Source of the DNA: an uncultured Dechloromonas sp.
GTDB lineage: Bacteria; Pseudomonadota; Gammaproteobacteria; Burkholderiales; Rhodocyclaceae
Direction of reading: 5' to 3'
NCBI RefSeq assembly: GCF_945957265.1
Contig: NZ_CAMFKO010000014.1
Location: 33,405-97,404 of the forward strand
Length of the DNA stretch: 64,000 bases
A program made the position numbers and the translations under genes. The notes under the pieces are model-generated. The model did not search any database. It was not told where the DNA came from and was given only the letters and a program-made list of their open reading frames with translations. Positions within the stretch are counted from its first letter, which is position 1; every line of letters starts with the position of its first letter. Shown piece by piece: positions 1-7,646 of the stretch.

Positions 1-5
1 GTGCC

Positions 6-365
6 ATGTTGATGAGCGAATTGCCCGTGGTCTCGGTTCATATTCCGATGGAACTGCGTGCCTTGGCGGGGGGGCACGACGAGGTGATGGCCAGCGGCGA
101 AACGGTGGGCGACGTGTTGCATGCCGTGGGGCATACCTACCCCGATTTCGCCGCGCGGGTTCTCTGCGGCGACGGGCGGCTGGCGGAAGGCCTGAGCATC
201 TGCCTGGGCGGCTGTACGCAGCCCAAGGAGCTGTCTTCGCCGGTCGGCCAGGAGGAGGTGCTCAGTATCGTCGCCACCGGTGTGATGGCCTGTGCGGTAC
301 CGGCGCGAGAGCGGGAGCCGCAAGCGGAAGCGCCGGCCGAGGCGCTGATTTCCATCGGCGACTGA
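6..365 (+). CDS. MoaD/ThiS-like beta-grasp protein lacking the terminal Gly-Gly
   Basis: The 119-residue protein reads like a ubiquitin-fold sulfur-carrier protein of the MoaD/ThiS group: a VSVHIP first strand, a VGDVLH helix, and a VLSIVATGVMA closing strand near residue 90. Canonical MoaD and ThiS are 66-90 residues long and end in Gly-Gly, which is thiocarboxylated. This one continues for about 25 residues past the fold, through an Ala/Glu-rich tail, and ends in SIGD, so the usual thiocarboxylate chemistry cannot work without processing. An alternative start is the ATG at 12. The upstream context is cut by the window edge. It converges on ubiT. The fold assignment is by eye and its role is unknown. 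Confidence 0.55.
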   Translation: MLMSELPVVSVHIPMELRALAGGHDEVMASGETVGDVLHAVGHTYPDFAARVLCGDGRLAEGLSICLGGCTQPKELSSPVGQEEVLSIVATGVMACAVPAREREPQAEAPAEALISIGD

Positions 366-375
366 GCCGCCGGGA

Positions 376-397
376 GCGGGCCGGACGACCGGCCCGC
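376..397. terminator. GC-rich hairpin between convergent genes
   Basis: A perfect 9-bp stem (GCGGGCCGG/CCGGCCCGC) with an ACGA loop lies 10 nt after the MoaD-like stop and 14 nt before the ubiT stop. Neither strand has a clear T-run, so it may act as a weak bidirectional terminator or an mRNA 3'-end stabiliser. Confidence 0.5.
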
Positions 398-410
398 GGG
401 CTGTGCAGGT

Positions 411-863
411 TTAGCTGCTGGCCAGCGGCAGGCGCGGCAGCTTGGGCCACTCGACGGCGTCGAGCATGTTCTTGACGATCAGCCCAAGTTCGGTGTCGCC
501 GGTGATTTCCAGTTCGCGGTTGAAGAACAGGGTATCCGGGTCTTCCTGGCGGGCCAGCAATTGCAGATAGGCCGACAAATTGGCGGCAAAGGCCAGGTCG
601 GGCTCGCGTTCGGGGCGAAAGACCGGCCGGAACAGGCCGTGGCGGTAGGTGTAGGACGCTTCGCCGCCGGTATCCAGAACGCGGACGCGGAACAGCTTGT
701 CCTCGAGCAGGGCCAGTTCGCTTTCCGGGAGGAGCTTCATTTTCAGCGCGGTGTTGAGCACGCCGACCAGGGCCAGCGCATGCGGCCATTGCGGCAGCTT
801 GTGGCCGAGGCTGGCGACGAAGGCGGGCAGCTTGAATTTGGGAATGGTGAAATTGCCGTTCAT
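411..863 (-). CDS. ubiT: UbiT, SCP2-domain accessory factor for anaerobic ubiquinone synthesis
   Basis: This 150-residue protein carries a single SCP2 (sterol carrier) domain. UbiT (YhbT) binds lipid intermediates and is needed with UbiU and UbiV to make ubiquinone without oxygen. The family call rests on size, on the SCP2-like pattern (ALKMKLLPE; FNRELEITGDTELGLIVKNMLDAV split across the C-terminal half), and on its place just after ubiV. Two ATGs compete. The one at 869 overlaps the ubiV stop as ATGA. The one at 863 has GGGAG seven bases upstream and was chosen. It is the last gene of the ubiU-ubiV-ubiT operon, so translational coupling to ubiV is likely. Confidence 0.85.
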   Translation of the reverse strand: MNGNFTIPKFKLPAFVASLGHKLPQWPHALALVGVLNTALKMKLLPESELALLEDKLFRVRVLDTGGEASYTYRHGLFRPVFRPEREPDLAFAANLSAYLQLLARQEDPDTLFFNRELEITGDTELGLIVKNMLDAVEWPKLPRLPLASS

Positions 864-865
864 GG

Positions 866-1768
866 TCATGCTCCCAGGGTAGCGAGGGCTTGCGTGTGGT
901 GCTGGCGGATGCCGGCATCGCCGAACCAGTAACCGTCGACCAGGCCGCTTTCGCTCCAGTTCCGGCTGTCGGCCGCTGCCGGCTCGCCGCGCCGGGCGGC
1001 GTCGAAGGCGGCGATGATTTCGTCGATGTGCTGCTTCTGCGGGCTGATGCGGACGGCGTCGATGCCCATGGCCAGCATGTCGGGAATCTCGTGCAGCAGG
1101 TTGTAGCTCTGCGCCGACATGGTCTGGATGCCGTTGATGGTCAGGAAATCCTGCCCCTCGCGGGTTTTCAGCGTCAGGCCCTCGGCGTGGTCGAGGCACT
1201 TGAACTGGCAGTCGTCCTTGTTCAGGTTGTAATGGCGGGCGGTGAAGCAGCGCGCCGAGAAGGCCAGCGGGATCTTGCCGAAAACGAAGACCTCGGTTTC
1301 GATGCCGGCCGGGCGGCTGCGGTGCAGCGTGTCGATCAGCGTGCGCGTCGCTTCCAGCGGCGGCACCCAGCGCTTCAGGCCGAAGCGGGCGAAGGTGGCC
1401 AGCGCCGATTCGTTGTAGATGTTCAGGTGCGGCCCGGCGACGAAATCGCGGCCGGCCACCAGGTTGACCGCGCCGAGGTCGTTGGCCTCGACCTTGCAGC
1501 CGGCCTCGTCGATCAGCCGGCGCAGGGCCTTGAGGTCGCTTTCCGATTCGAGCAGGGCCTGGGCGGAGACGACGACTTCCTTGCCGGCGTCGGTCAGGTC
1601 GCGGGCCAGGCCGATCCAGTCGGCGGTGCGCAGCTGCTGGCGGCGCGAGCAGACGACTTCGCCGACGTAAACAATGTCGAGGGCGGGGTTCTGCGCCATC
1701 GCGGCGTAGAACTCCATGACTTCGGCCTTGGGCCAGAAGTAGAGCAGGGGTCCGAGCGAAAGTTTCAT
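866..1768 (-). CDS. ubiV: UbiV, 4Fe-4S U32-family protein of O2-independent ubiquinone hydroxylation
   Basis: This 300-residue member of the peptidase-U32-like family forms a heterodimer with UbiU and performs the O2-independent ring hydroxylations of ubiquinone synthesis. Prephenate has been proposed as the hydroxyl donor. Cys40, Cys174, Cys187 and Cys191 are visible. The last three have the C-x12-C-x3-C spacing of the E. coli UbiV cluster ligands (C180, C193, C197), and Cys40 matches C39, so a 4Fe-4S cluster is expected. The gene lies 11 nt after ubiU and overlaps the alternative ubiT start by 4 nt. It is cytoplasmic, with no signal peptide. Confidence 0.95.
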   Translation of the reverse strand: MKLSLGPLLYFWPKAEVMEFYAAMAQNPALDIVYVGEVVCSRRQQLRTADWIGLARDLTDAGKEVVVSAQALLESESDLKALRRLIDEAGCKVEANDLGAVNLVAGRDFVAGPHLNIYNESALATFARFGLKRWVPPLEATRTLIDTLHRSRPAGIETEVFVFGKIPLAFSARCFTARHYNLNKDDCQFKCLDHAEGLTLKTREGQDFLTINGIQTMSAQSYNLLHEIPDMLAMGIDAVRISPQKQHIDEIIAAFDAARRGEPAAADSRNWSESGLVDGYWFGDAGIRQHHTQALATLGA

Positions 1769-1779
1769 GCGTGTTCTCG

Positions 1780-2787
1780 TTAGCGCCACGGCCGGTTGTA
1801 GGCGCCGAGCGTGGCCTGGCTGCCTTCGGAAACCTTGGCCAGTTCGGCCTGCCAGGCCGGTTTGACGTGGAAGCGTTCGGCGCTGTCGCGGGCCGCGTCG
1901 AGGGCGGCGCGCAGCGTGCGGGTGACCTGGGCGACGTAGGTCGGGCTGCGCTGGCGGCCTTCGACCTTGATCGCCTTGACGCCGATCTTGATGATGTCCG
2001 GCAGCAGTTCCAGCACGTTCAGGCTGGTCGGCTCTTCCAGCGCGTAATAGGTCTCGCCCTGCACCTCGAAGCGGCCCTTGCACAGGGTCGGGTAGCCGGC
2101 CGGCTCGTCGTCGCCGAAGCGGTCGATGAGGATGCCGTTGAGCCGCGTTTCCATGGCGCCCGGCTTCTTGTCCCACTTGACGTACTTGGCCGGCGAGCAG
2201 GCGCCGACGGTGTTCGGCGATTCGCCGCAGGCGTAGGACGACAGCCAGCAACGGCCCTCGTTCATGACGCACAGGCTGCCGAAGCCGAAGACCTCGATCT
2301 CGACCGTGGTGTGCTTGATCACGTGCTCGACCTGGGCCAGCGTCAGCACCCGGGGCAGCACGGCGCGGCGGATGTCGAATTCGCGCTGGCAGAAGTTGAT
2401 CGCCTCGTAGCTGGTGGCCGAGCCCTGGACCGACAGGTGCAGGCGTTGCTGCGGATGCTTGTTGCGGGCGTAGTCGAGCAGGCCGATGTCGGCCAGGATG
2501 ATGGCGTCCACGCCCTGGTCGACGGCGCCATCGACGGCCTTGTGCCAGTCGGCGATGCGGCCGGCCTGCGGGAAAGTGTTGATGGCCATCAGCACTTCGC
2601 GCCCCTTGGCATGGGCGTAGCGGATGCCCTCGGCCATGGTCTTGGCGTCGAAGTTCAGGCCGGCGAAATTGCGGGCGTTGGTATCGTTCTTGTAGCCGAG
2701 ATAGACGGTGTCGGCGCCGTTGTCGACGGCTGCCTTGAGGGCGGGGAGGCTGCCGGCGGGGCAGACGAGATCGGGCAGGGAGCTCAT
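1780..2787 (-). CDS. ubiU: UbiU, 4Fe-4S U32-family protein of O2-independent ubiquinone hydroxylation
   Basis: This 335-residue protein (YhbU) is the partner of UbiV. It opens with the family hallmark [14 protein letters not shown] and has the NEGRC segment of the U32 family. Cys173, Cys180, Cys197 and Cys236 keep exactly the relative spacing (+7, +17, +24... overall 63) of the E. coli UbiU ligands C169, C176, C193 and C232. The ATG at 2787 has AGGAG eight to nine bases upstream. Longer in-frame starts run back through the promoter and were rejected. It is first in the ubiUVT operon, behind an FNR-type promoter, which fits a pathway used when oxygen is scarce. Confidence 0.95.
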   Translation of the reverse strand: MSSLPDLVCPAGSLPALKAAVDNGADTVYLGYKNDTNARNFAGLNFDAKTMAEGIRYAHAKGREVLMAINTFPQAGRIADWHKAVDGAVDQGVDAIILADIGLLDYARNKHPQQRLHLSVQGSATSYEAINFCQREFDIRRAVLPRVLTLAQVEHVIKHTTVEIEVFGFGSLCVMNEGRCWLSSYACGESPNTVGACSPAKYVKWDKKPGAMETRLNGILIDRFGDDEPAGYPTLCKGRFEVQGETYYALEEPTSLNVLELLPDIIKIGVKAIKVEGRQRSPTYVAQVTRTLRAALDAARDSAERFHVKPAWQAELAKVSEGSQATLGAYNRPWR

Positions 2788-2815
2788 GGGCGGACTCCTG
2801 AATATCAAGCGCCGG

Positions 2816-2856
2816 AGTATAGCCACACCATTTTGCGCGCCATTGATCCTCGTCAA
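2816..2856 (-). promoter_or_regulatory. FNR/ANR-type box with class-II promoter for ubiUVT
   Basis: TTGAT-CCTC-GTCAA at 2843-2856 differs from the FNR/ANR consensus TTGAT-N4-ATCAA at one base. On the minus strand a -10 hexamer TATACT lies at 2821-2816. It predicts a transcript start near 2809, which puts the box centre about 40.5 bases upstream, the position expected for class-II FNR activation. E. coli ubiUV is known to be FNR-controlled. The same region also lies upstream of the divergent histidine kinase (ATG 2904). Confidence 0.8.
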
Positions 2857-2903
2857 ACACATGGGCGATGCGAGGGTCAGAATCAAAACGGAGGATACGT
2901 AAA

Positions 2904-4649
2904 ATGTGCGCGCAATCTCGCCAGGCAGTTCATGCGGACCCGGAGGCTCTTCCGGAGCCGGCCGCGCGACCGGGGTTGGCGGGAGGGGTGCTGCTGCTGA
3001 TCCTGGTTCTGGTCTTGCCGAGCGTGCACCTCCTGCTCGAATATTCGCGCCTCTCGGGCAGCGTGGCGAGCGAGGCCAATGCCCAGGCCGAGCTGGCATC
3101 CCGTTTTGCGGCGCAGGCGCCGGATGCCTGGCGCTGGGCGCCGGGAGAGATGCTCGACGCACTGGCCGGGCGCATCTATCCCGAGCACCGGACGGTGCTG
3201 GAGGATGCCTCCGGTTCGACCGTCGCGACGCTGAGCGATCCGCCTTCCTGGCCGAGCGTGTCGGGCAGCGCGGCGATCCGGCTGGATCAGCGCGTCGTTG
3301 GCGTGCTCAAGGTCGAGAGCAGCTTGCGCGGCGAAATCGGCGATACCTTGCTCGCTTCGTCGATCAGCGCCCTGGTCGCCTTGCTCGTTCTGCTGCCGCT
3401 CTACAACCGGCACTGGGCCAGCCTGCGCCGGGCCAACGCGGCATTGGCGCGGAGCGAGGCGCGCTTTCGCGACCTGGCGACGCTTTCGTCCGACTGGCTG
3501 TGGGAGCAGGATGCCGAGCTGCGCTTCCGCGACATGTCGTCCGGATTGATCCGGGCGGGCATGAGCACCCGCAGTACCGAGGGCAAGCGACGCTGGGAGC
3601 TGCCGATCCTGCTCGATGAGGCGGACTGGGCGGCGCACAAGGCCGTATTGGCGGCGCGCCGGCCATTTTCCGATTTCGAGTATCCGATCCGTGGCGACGA
3701 CGGGCGCCTGCACTGGTACTCGGTATCCGGCAATCCCATTTTTGACGCGACGGGATGTTTCGTCGGCTATCGCGGAACGGGGCGGGAGATCACCCGCGCC
3801 AAGGCCGCGGAGGCGGCGTTGCGCGAGCATGGCGAGCATCTGCAGGCCTTGGTCGATAGCCGTACGGCCGACCTCCTGCGTGCCAAGGAGGTGGCCGAGT
3901 CGGCCAACCGGGCGAAAGCGGAATTCCTGTCGAACATGTCGCACGAACTCCGGACCCCGATGCATGGCATCCTTTCGTGTGCCCGCCTGGGGGCCGACAG
4001 GGTGGGCAAAGTCGACGACGAACGCCTGGGCGGATATTTCCAGCTGATTCAGGATAGCGGCAAGCGCCTGCTGGTGCTGCTCAACGATCTGCTCGATCTT
4101 TCCGGGCTGGAGGCCGGCAGGCTGCTGGCACAGCCGGTCGCGCTCGATCTCGCCGAGCTGGTGCGCCGTGTGGCGCGCGAACTGCACGCGCTGTTCGAAC
4201 TGCGCGGACAGCGGATAGTCTTTTCCTGCACGGGTGACACATGGATGCACGGCGATCCCGAGCGCCTGGCCCAGGTTGTCCGCAACCTGCTTGCGAATGC
4301 CGGGAAGTTTTCGCCGCAGGGAAGCGTCGTGTCCGTCCACCTCCGGCCGGACAGCATGTCGTTGGCCGGCGAGACGGTGGCGGCCCTGAGCCTGGTCGTC
4401 GAGGATCGCGGGGCAGGCATCCCGGCGGACGAACTGGAGCGCATCTTCGACAATTTCGCGCAAAGCTCGACGACGAACAGCGGGGCCGGCGGTTCCGGCT
4501 TGGGACTGGCGTTGTGTCGGGAAATTATTCGCCTGCATTGCGGTATGATCTATGCGCAGAATCGCCAGGATGGCGGGGCCTGCTTCACCGTGCAGCTACC
4601 CGTTCGGCATCCGGCCCCTGGCGCAGGAGAGAGACTGAGCAATGGATAA
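2904..4649 (+). CDS. Membrane PAS-domain sensor histidine kinase
   Basis: This 581-residue kinase has, in order: a transmembrane helix at about 26-45; a periplasmic sensor segment of roughly 105 residues; a second helix at about 153-172; a PAS domain starting near 186; a short coiled coil; and a HisKA domain with phospho-acceptor His347 in [10 protein letters not shown]. The HATPase_c domain follows, with its N box (NLLANAGKF, about 460), G1 (DRGAGIP, about 500) and G2 (GSGLGLAL, about 529). The ATG at 2904 was chosen for the GGAGG nine bases upstream; an ATG at 2868 lacks this. It overlaps the next gene, a response regulator and presumed partner, by 8 nt. It shares its upstream region with the FNR-boxed ubiU promoter. 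The ligand is unknown. Confidence 0.93.
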   Translation: MCAQSRQAVHADPEALPEPAARPGLAGGVLLLILVLVLPSVHLLLEYSRLSGSVASEANAQAELASRFAAQAPDAWRWAPGEMLDALAGRIYPEHRTVLEDASGSTVATLSDPPSWPSVSGSAAIRLDQRVVGVLKVESSLRGEIGDTLLASSISALVALLVLLPLYNRHWASLRRANAALARSEARFRDLATLSSDWLWEQDAELRFRDMSSGLIRAGMSTRSTEGKRRWELPILLDEADWAAHKAVLAARRPFSDFEYPIRGDDGRLHWYSVSGNPIFDATGCFVGYRGTGREITRAKAAEAALREHGEHLQALVDSRTADLLRAKEVAESANRAKAEFLSNMSHELRTPMHGILSCARLGADRVGKVDDERLGGYFQLIQDSGKRLLVLLNDLLDLSGLEAGRLLAQPVALDLAELVRRVARELHALFELRGQRIVFSCTGDTWMHGDPERLAQVVRNLLANAGKFSPQGSVVSVHLRPDSMSLAGETVAALSLVVEDRGAGIPADELERIFDNFAQSSTTNSGAGGSGLGLALCREIIRLHCGMIYAQNRQDGGACFTVQLPVRHPAPGAGERLSNG

Positions 4650-5532
4650 GGAACGTGTCCTCGTTGTAGATGATGAACAATTGAACCTGTTCATCATCGA
4701 GGAGTTTCTCGAACAGGAAGACATCGAGCTCGAGATGCACAGCAATCCGTTGGATGCCTGGTCGAGCCTGAGCGCTCCCGAGAGCAATTTTTCGCTGGTG
4801 GTGCTCGACCGCATGATGCCGGAGCTCGATGGCATGGAATTGCTCCGCCGGATGAAGCGCGAAGCGCGTTTCGCCGACGTGCCGGTCATCATGCAGACGG
4901 CGGCCTCGTCGCCCGATCAGGTGCGCGAAGGGCTCGAAGCGGGCGCTTACTACTACCTGACCAAGCCCTATGAGCCGGAAGCGCTGATCTCCATTGTCCG
5001 GGCCGCGCTGGAGGATCGCCGCGGCCGCCGCCAGCTGCGCAGTCGTGCGGCCCGCCTGGAGGAAGCGCAGGCGCTGATCCGGACTGTCGAGTACAGCTTT
5101 GTGACGCTCGAGGACATTGCCTCGCTGGTTCCGGTGCTGGCCGATATGTGTCCGGTTCCGGACGTCGTCGCGCCTGGCCTGTCCGACCTGATGGTCAATG
5201 CCGTGGAGCACGGCAACCTGGGCGTGACCTACCAGGAAAAGTCCCTGCTCAAGTGGGAAGGCGACTGGGAGGGGGAAATCCAGCGTCGCCTGGCCTTGCC
5301 GCAGTTCCAGGGGCGTTTTGCCACGGTGCGGGTTGAGCGCGATGCCCAGAGCCTGACGTTTACGATTACCGACCAGGGGGGCGGTTTCGTCTGGGATAAA
5401 TTCCTGAGCTTCGATCCCGACCGGGCTTTCGATCCCAATGGTCGCGGCATCGCGATGGCCAGGATGATGAGTTTTTCGTCGCTGGAGTACCAGGGCAAGG
5501 GCAACGTGGTGGTTGCCCGGGTCACGCGCTGA
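4642..5532 (+). CDS. Response regulator with RsbW-like HATPase output domain
   Basis: Residues 1-125 form a REC domain: acidic pair D10/D11, phospho-acceptor D56 in VVLDRMMPE, Thr in MQTAAS and Lys in LTKPYEP. A short charged helix follows. Residues about 165-296 form an HATPase_c_2 domain like those of RsbW/SpoIIAB anti-sigma kinases, with the N box NAVEHGN, G1 DQGGGF and G2 GRGIAMARMM. It therefore has an ATP-binding output and no DNA-binding domain. Related domains phosphorylate or sequester STAS-type antagonists, but no obvious sigma factor or anti-sigma antagonist lies next door. Translation is probably coupled to the kinase through the 8-nt overlap. Confidence 0.9.
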   Translation: MDKERVLVVDDEQLNLFIIEEFLEQEDIELEMHSNPLDAWSSLSAPESNFSLVVLDRMMPELDGMELLRRMKREARFADVPVIMQTAASSPDQVREGLEAGAYYYLTKPYEPEALISIVRAALEDRRGRRQLRSRAARLEEAQALIRTVEYSFVTLEDIASLVPVLADMCPVPDVVAPGLSDLMVNAVEHGNLGVTYQEKSLLKWEGDWEGEIQRRLALPQFQGRFATVRVERDAQSLTFTITDQGGGFVWDKFLSFDPDRAFDPNGRGIAMARMMSFSSLEYQGKGNVVVARVTR

Positions 5533-5550
5533 GTTTGCTCAGCGGGTGAC
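5521..5550. terminator. Hairpin spanning both convergent stop codons
   Basis: GTCAC-g-CGCTGAG / CTCAGCG-g-GTGAC with a TTTG loop forms a 12-bp stem with one mismatch. The stop codons of the response regulator and of rlpA lie in its two arms. There is no T-run on either side. A bidirectional transcript-end structure is the likely role. Confidence 0.5.
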
Positions 5551-6537
5551 GAAGGTCGGCTTGAAACCGAGCGCGGCGCGGATTTTGTCGGCGACCTTTT
5601 CGGCGTCTCCGCGGCTGGCGTAGGGGCCCAGGTGCAGGCGGTGAATGCCGCCGGCCGGATTGATCCGCATCGGCTCGACCAGCCAGTCCAGTTCGCGTGT
5701 CAGGTGGTTCTTCAGGTTTTCGGCATTGTCGGCGCTGGAAAAGGCGCCGAGTTGCAGATAAATCCCCTTGACCATGCCGGTGTCGCCGCTCATCCCGGCC
5801 ATCGCGGCAGTTTGCACCGGCTTCTCCTCGAGCGCCATGCGGCGGGCGAGTTGGGCGATGTCGTCGCTCTCGCCGGTGCTCGGGCGGGGCGGCGGCGTGA
5901 CCTGGGCATAGGTCGTCCCGCCCGTTTCGCCCGGAATGATCGCCTCGACCTCGACCTGGCCGCTGCCGCCGTTGATCAGCCCGAGCTTGTAGGCGGCGGT
6001 GTAGGAGAGGTCGATGACCCGGTCGGCGTGGAAGGGGCCGCGGTCGGTGATGCGCACGACGACCGACTTGCCGGTCTGGGCGTTGGTCACCCGGGCATAG
6101 GAGGGCAAGGCCAGCGTGGTGTGGGCGGCGGTCATGGCGAACATGTCGTAGGGCTCGCCGATGGAGGTTTTCTGGCCGTGGAACTTCTTGCCGTACCAGC
6201 TGGCGATGCCCCGCGCCTTGTACGGCTTGAGCGCGGTATTGGGAACGTATTCCTTGCCGAGGACGACATAGGGCTTGGTCGCCGGCTTGTGCAGCGGCTC
6301 CCATTTGGGTTCGGCGTCCGGGATGTCTTCCAGGCCATCGGGAATCTCGTCGGCCGGGCCGTCGTCCTTGTAGAAGCCGCCGCCCCGCTTGAGCACGGCG
6401 GTCGGCTTCTTCGTCGGGGTCGGCGTCTTCGCCGTCGGCGCCCTGGGGCTTTCGGCGCCCGGCTCGCGAACGGGGGCGGGGCCGCCGCAGGCCGCGACGA
6501 GCAGCGCAGCGGCGAGCGGCGCGAGCAGGGACTTCAT
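5539..6537 (-). CDS. rlpA: RlpA septal-ring lipoprotein (lytic transglycosylase)
   Basis: This 332-residue outer-membrane lipoprotein has a signal peptide with lipobox VAAC, a Pro/Thr/Lys-rich linker, a double-psi beta-barrel RlpA domain from about residue 105 (GIASWYG, VRITDRGPF, RVIDLSYTAA) and a C-terminal SPOR domain (about 255-332: YLQLGAFSS, LHLGPYASRGDAE). RlpA proteins bind denuded glycan at division sites and, in several species, cleave it. The ATG overlaps the rodA stop as ATGA. It is the last gene of the elongation operon, its usual place in betaproteobacteria. Confidence 0.95.
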   Translation of the reverse strand: MKSLLAPLAAALLVAACGGPAPVREPGAESPRAPTAKTPTPTKKPTAVLKRGGGFYKDDGPADEIPDGLEDIPDAEPKWEPLHKPATKPYVVLGKEYVPNTALKPYKARGIASWYGKKFHGQKTSIGEPYDMFAMTAAHTTLALPSYARVTNAQTGKSVVVRITDRGPFHADRVIDLSYTAAYKLGLINGGSGQVEVEAIIPGETGGTTYAQVTPPPRPSTGESDDIAQLARRMALEEKPVQTAAMAGMSGDTGMVKGIYLQLGAFSSADNAENLKNHLTRELDWLVEPMRINPAGGIHRLHLGPYASRGDAEKVADKIRAALGFKPTFVTR

Positions 6538-7646
6538 TTCTTGACCAGCATCCGGTGCGTGTGAATCGACATCAGCATGCCGATGCCCAGGAACAGGGTG
6601 ACCAGCGCCGTGCCGCCATAGCTCATGAAGGGCAGCGGGACGCCGACGACGGGCAGGATGCCGCTGACCATGCCCATGTTGATGAAGGCGTAGGTAAAGA
6701 AGCCGAGGGTGATGGCACCGGCCAGCAGGCGGGAAAACGTGGTCGGCGCAGCCGAGGCGATCATCAGGCCGCGGCCGATGAGCAGGGTATACAGAAAGAC
6801 CAGCGTGGCGTTGCCGAGCAGGCCCCATTCCTCGGAATAGACGGCGAAGATGAAGTCGGTGTGCTTTTCCGGAATGAATTCGAGGTGGGTCTGCGTGCCG
6901 TTCAGGAAGCCTTTGCCGACGGCACCGCCCGAGCCGATGGCGATCGTCGCCTGGATGATGTGGTAGCCGGAGCCGAGCGGGTCGGTGGTCGGGTCGATCA
7001 GGGTCAGGATGCGCTTCTGCTGGTAGTCGTGCAGCATGTTCCAGAGCACGGGGGCGGCGGCCCCGGCCGCGGCAATGAGGCCGACGATGATCTTCCACGG
7101 CAGGCCGGCGAAGAAAATCACATAGAAGCCGGCGGCACCGATCAGCAGGGCGGTGCCGAGGTCGGGCTGCTTGGCGACCAGGCCGAAGGGCACGATGAGC
7201 AGGAGGGCGGCGACGCCGTAGTGCTTGAGCTTGAGGGTTGCCTCGTACTTGTGGAAATACCAGGCCAGCATCAGCGGCATGGCGATCTTCATGATTTCCG
7301 ACGGCTGGACGCGCGTGAAGCCGATGGACAGCCAGCGCCGGGCGCCGTTCACCTTGATGCCGAAAAGGAAGACGGCCACCAGCAGGACGATGCCGACGAT
7401 GTAGAGCGGGATCGCGAAGCTCATCAGTTTTTGCGGCGGAACGCGGGAGATGACCCACATGACGACGAGCGCGACCCCCATGTTGGCGGCCTGCGACATC
7501 ATGCGGTGCGTGCTGTCGTAGGTGGCGGAATACACCGTGCCCAGGCCAACCGCCATGATGGCGGCGGTGATCAGCAGCAGGGGGAAGTCGATATGGGCGA
7601 TGGCGTTGGCCCAGGCCCGGCGCAAGGTTCCGGCGATGTCCATCAT
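6534..7646 (-). CDS. rodA: RodA, SEDS-family peptidoglycan glycosyltransferase
   Basis: This 370-residue SEDS protein polymerises lipid II into glycan strands in the rod (elongasome) complex, paired with PBP2. About ten hydrophobic segments are visible, with conserved SEDS stretches: KQPDLGTALL, the ATIAIGSGG extracellular region, FAVYSEEWG, and the C-terminal GVPLPFMSYGGTA. It overlaps mrdA upstream and rlpA downstream by 4 nt each. The first of two tandem ATGs (7646) overlaps the mrdA stop and was taken. Confidence 0.96.
   Translation of the reverse strand: MMDIAGTLRRAWANAIAHIDFPLLLITAAIMAVGLGTVYSATYDSTHRMMSQAANMGVALVVMWVISRVPPQKLMSFAIPLYIVGIVLLVAVFLFGIKVNGARRWLSIGFTRVQPSEIMKIAMPLMLAWYFHKYEATLKLKHYGVAALLLIVPFGLVAKQPDLGTALLIGAAGFYVIFFAGLPWKIIVGLIAAAGAAAPVLWNMLHDYQQKRILTLIDPTTDPLGSGYHIIQATIAIGSGGAVGKGFLNGTQTHLEFIPEKHTDFIFAVYSEEWGLLGNATLVFLYTLLIGRGLMIASAAPTTFSRLLAGAITLGFFTYAFINMGMVSGILPVVGVPLPFMSYGGTALVTLFLGIGMLMSIHTHRMLVKK

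Noticed and set aside
2868..2903. Earlier ATG (2868) as the start of the PAS kinase
   Set aside because: It has no ribosome site and would add 12 basic residues; the ATG at 2904 follows GGAGG at good spacing.
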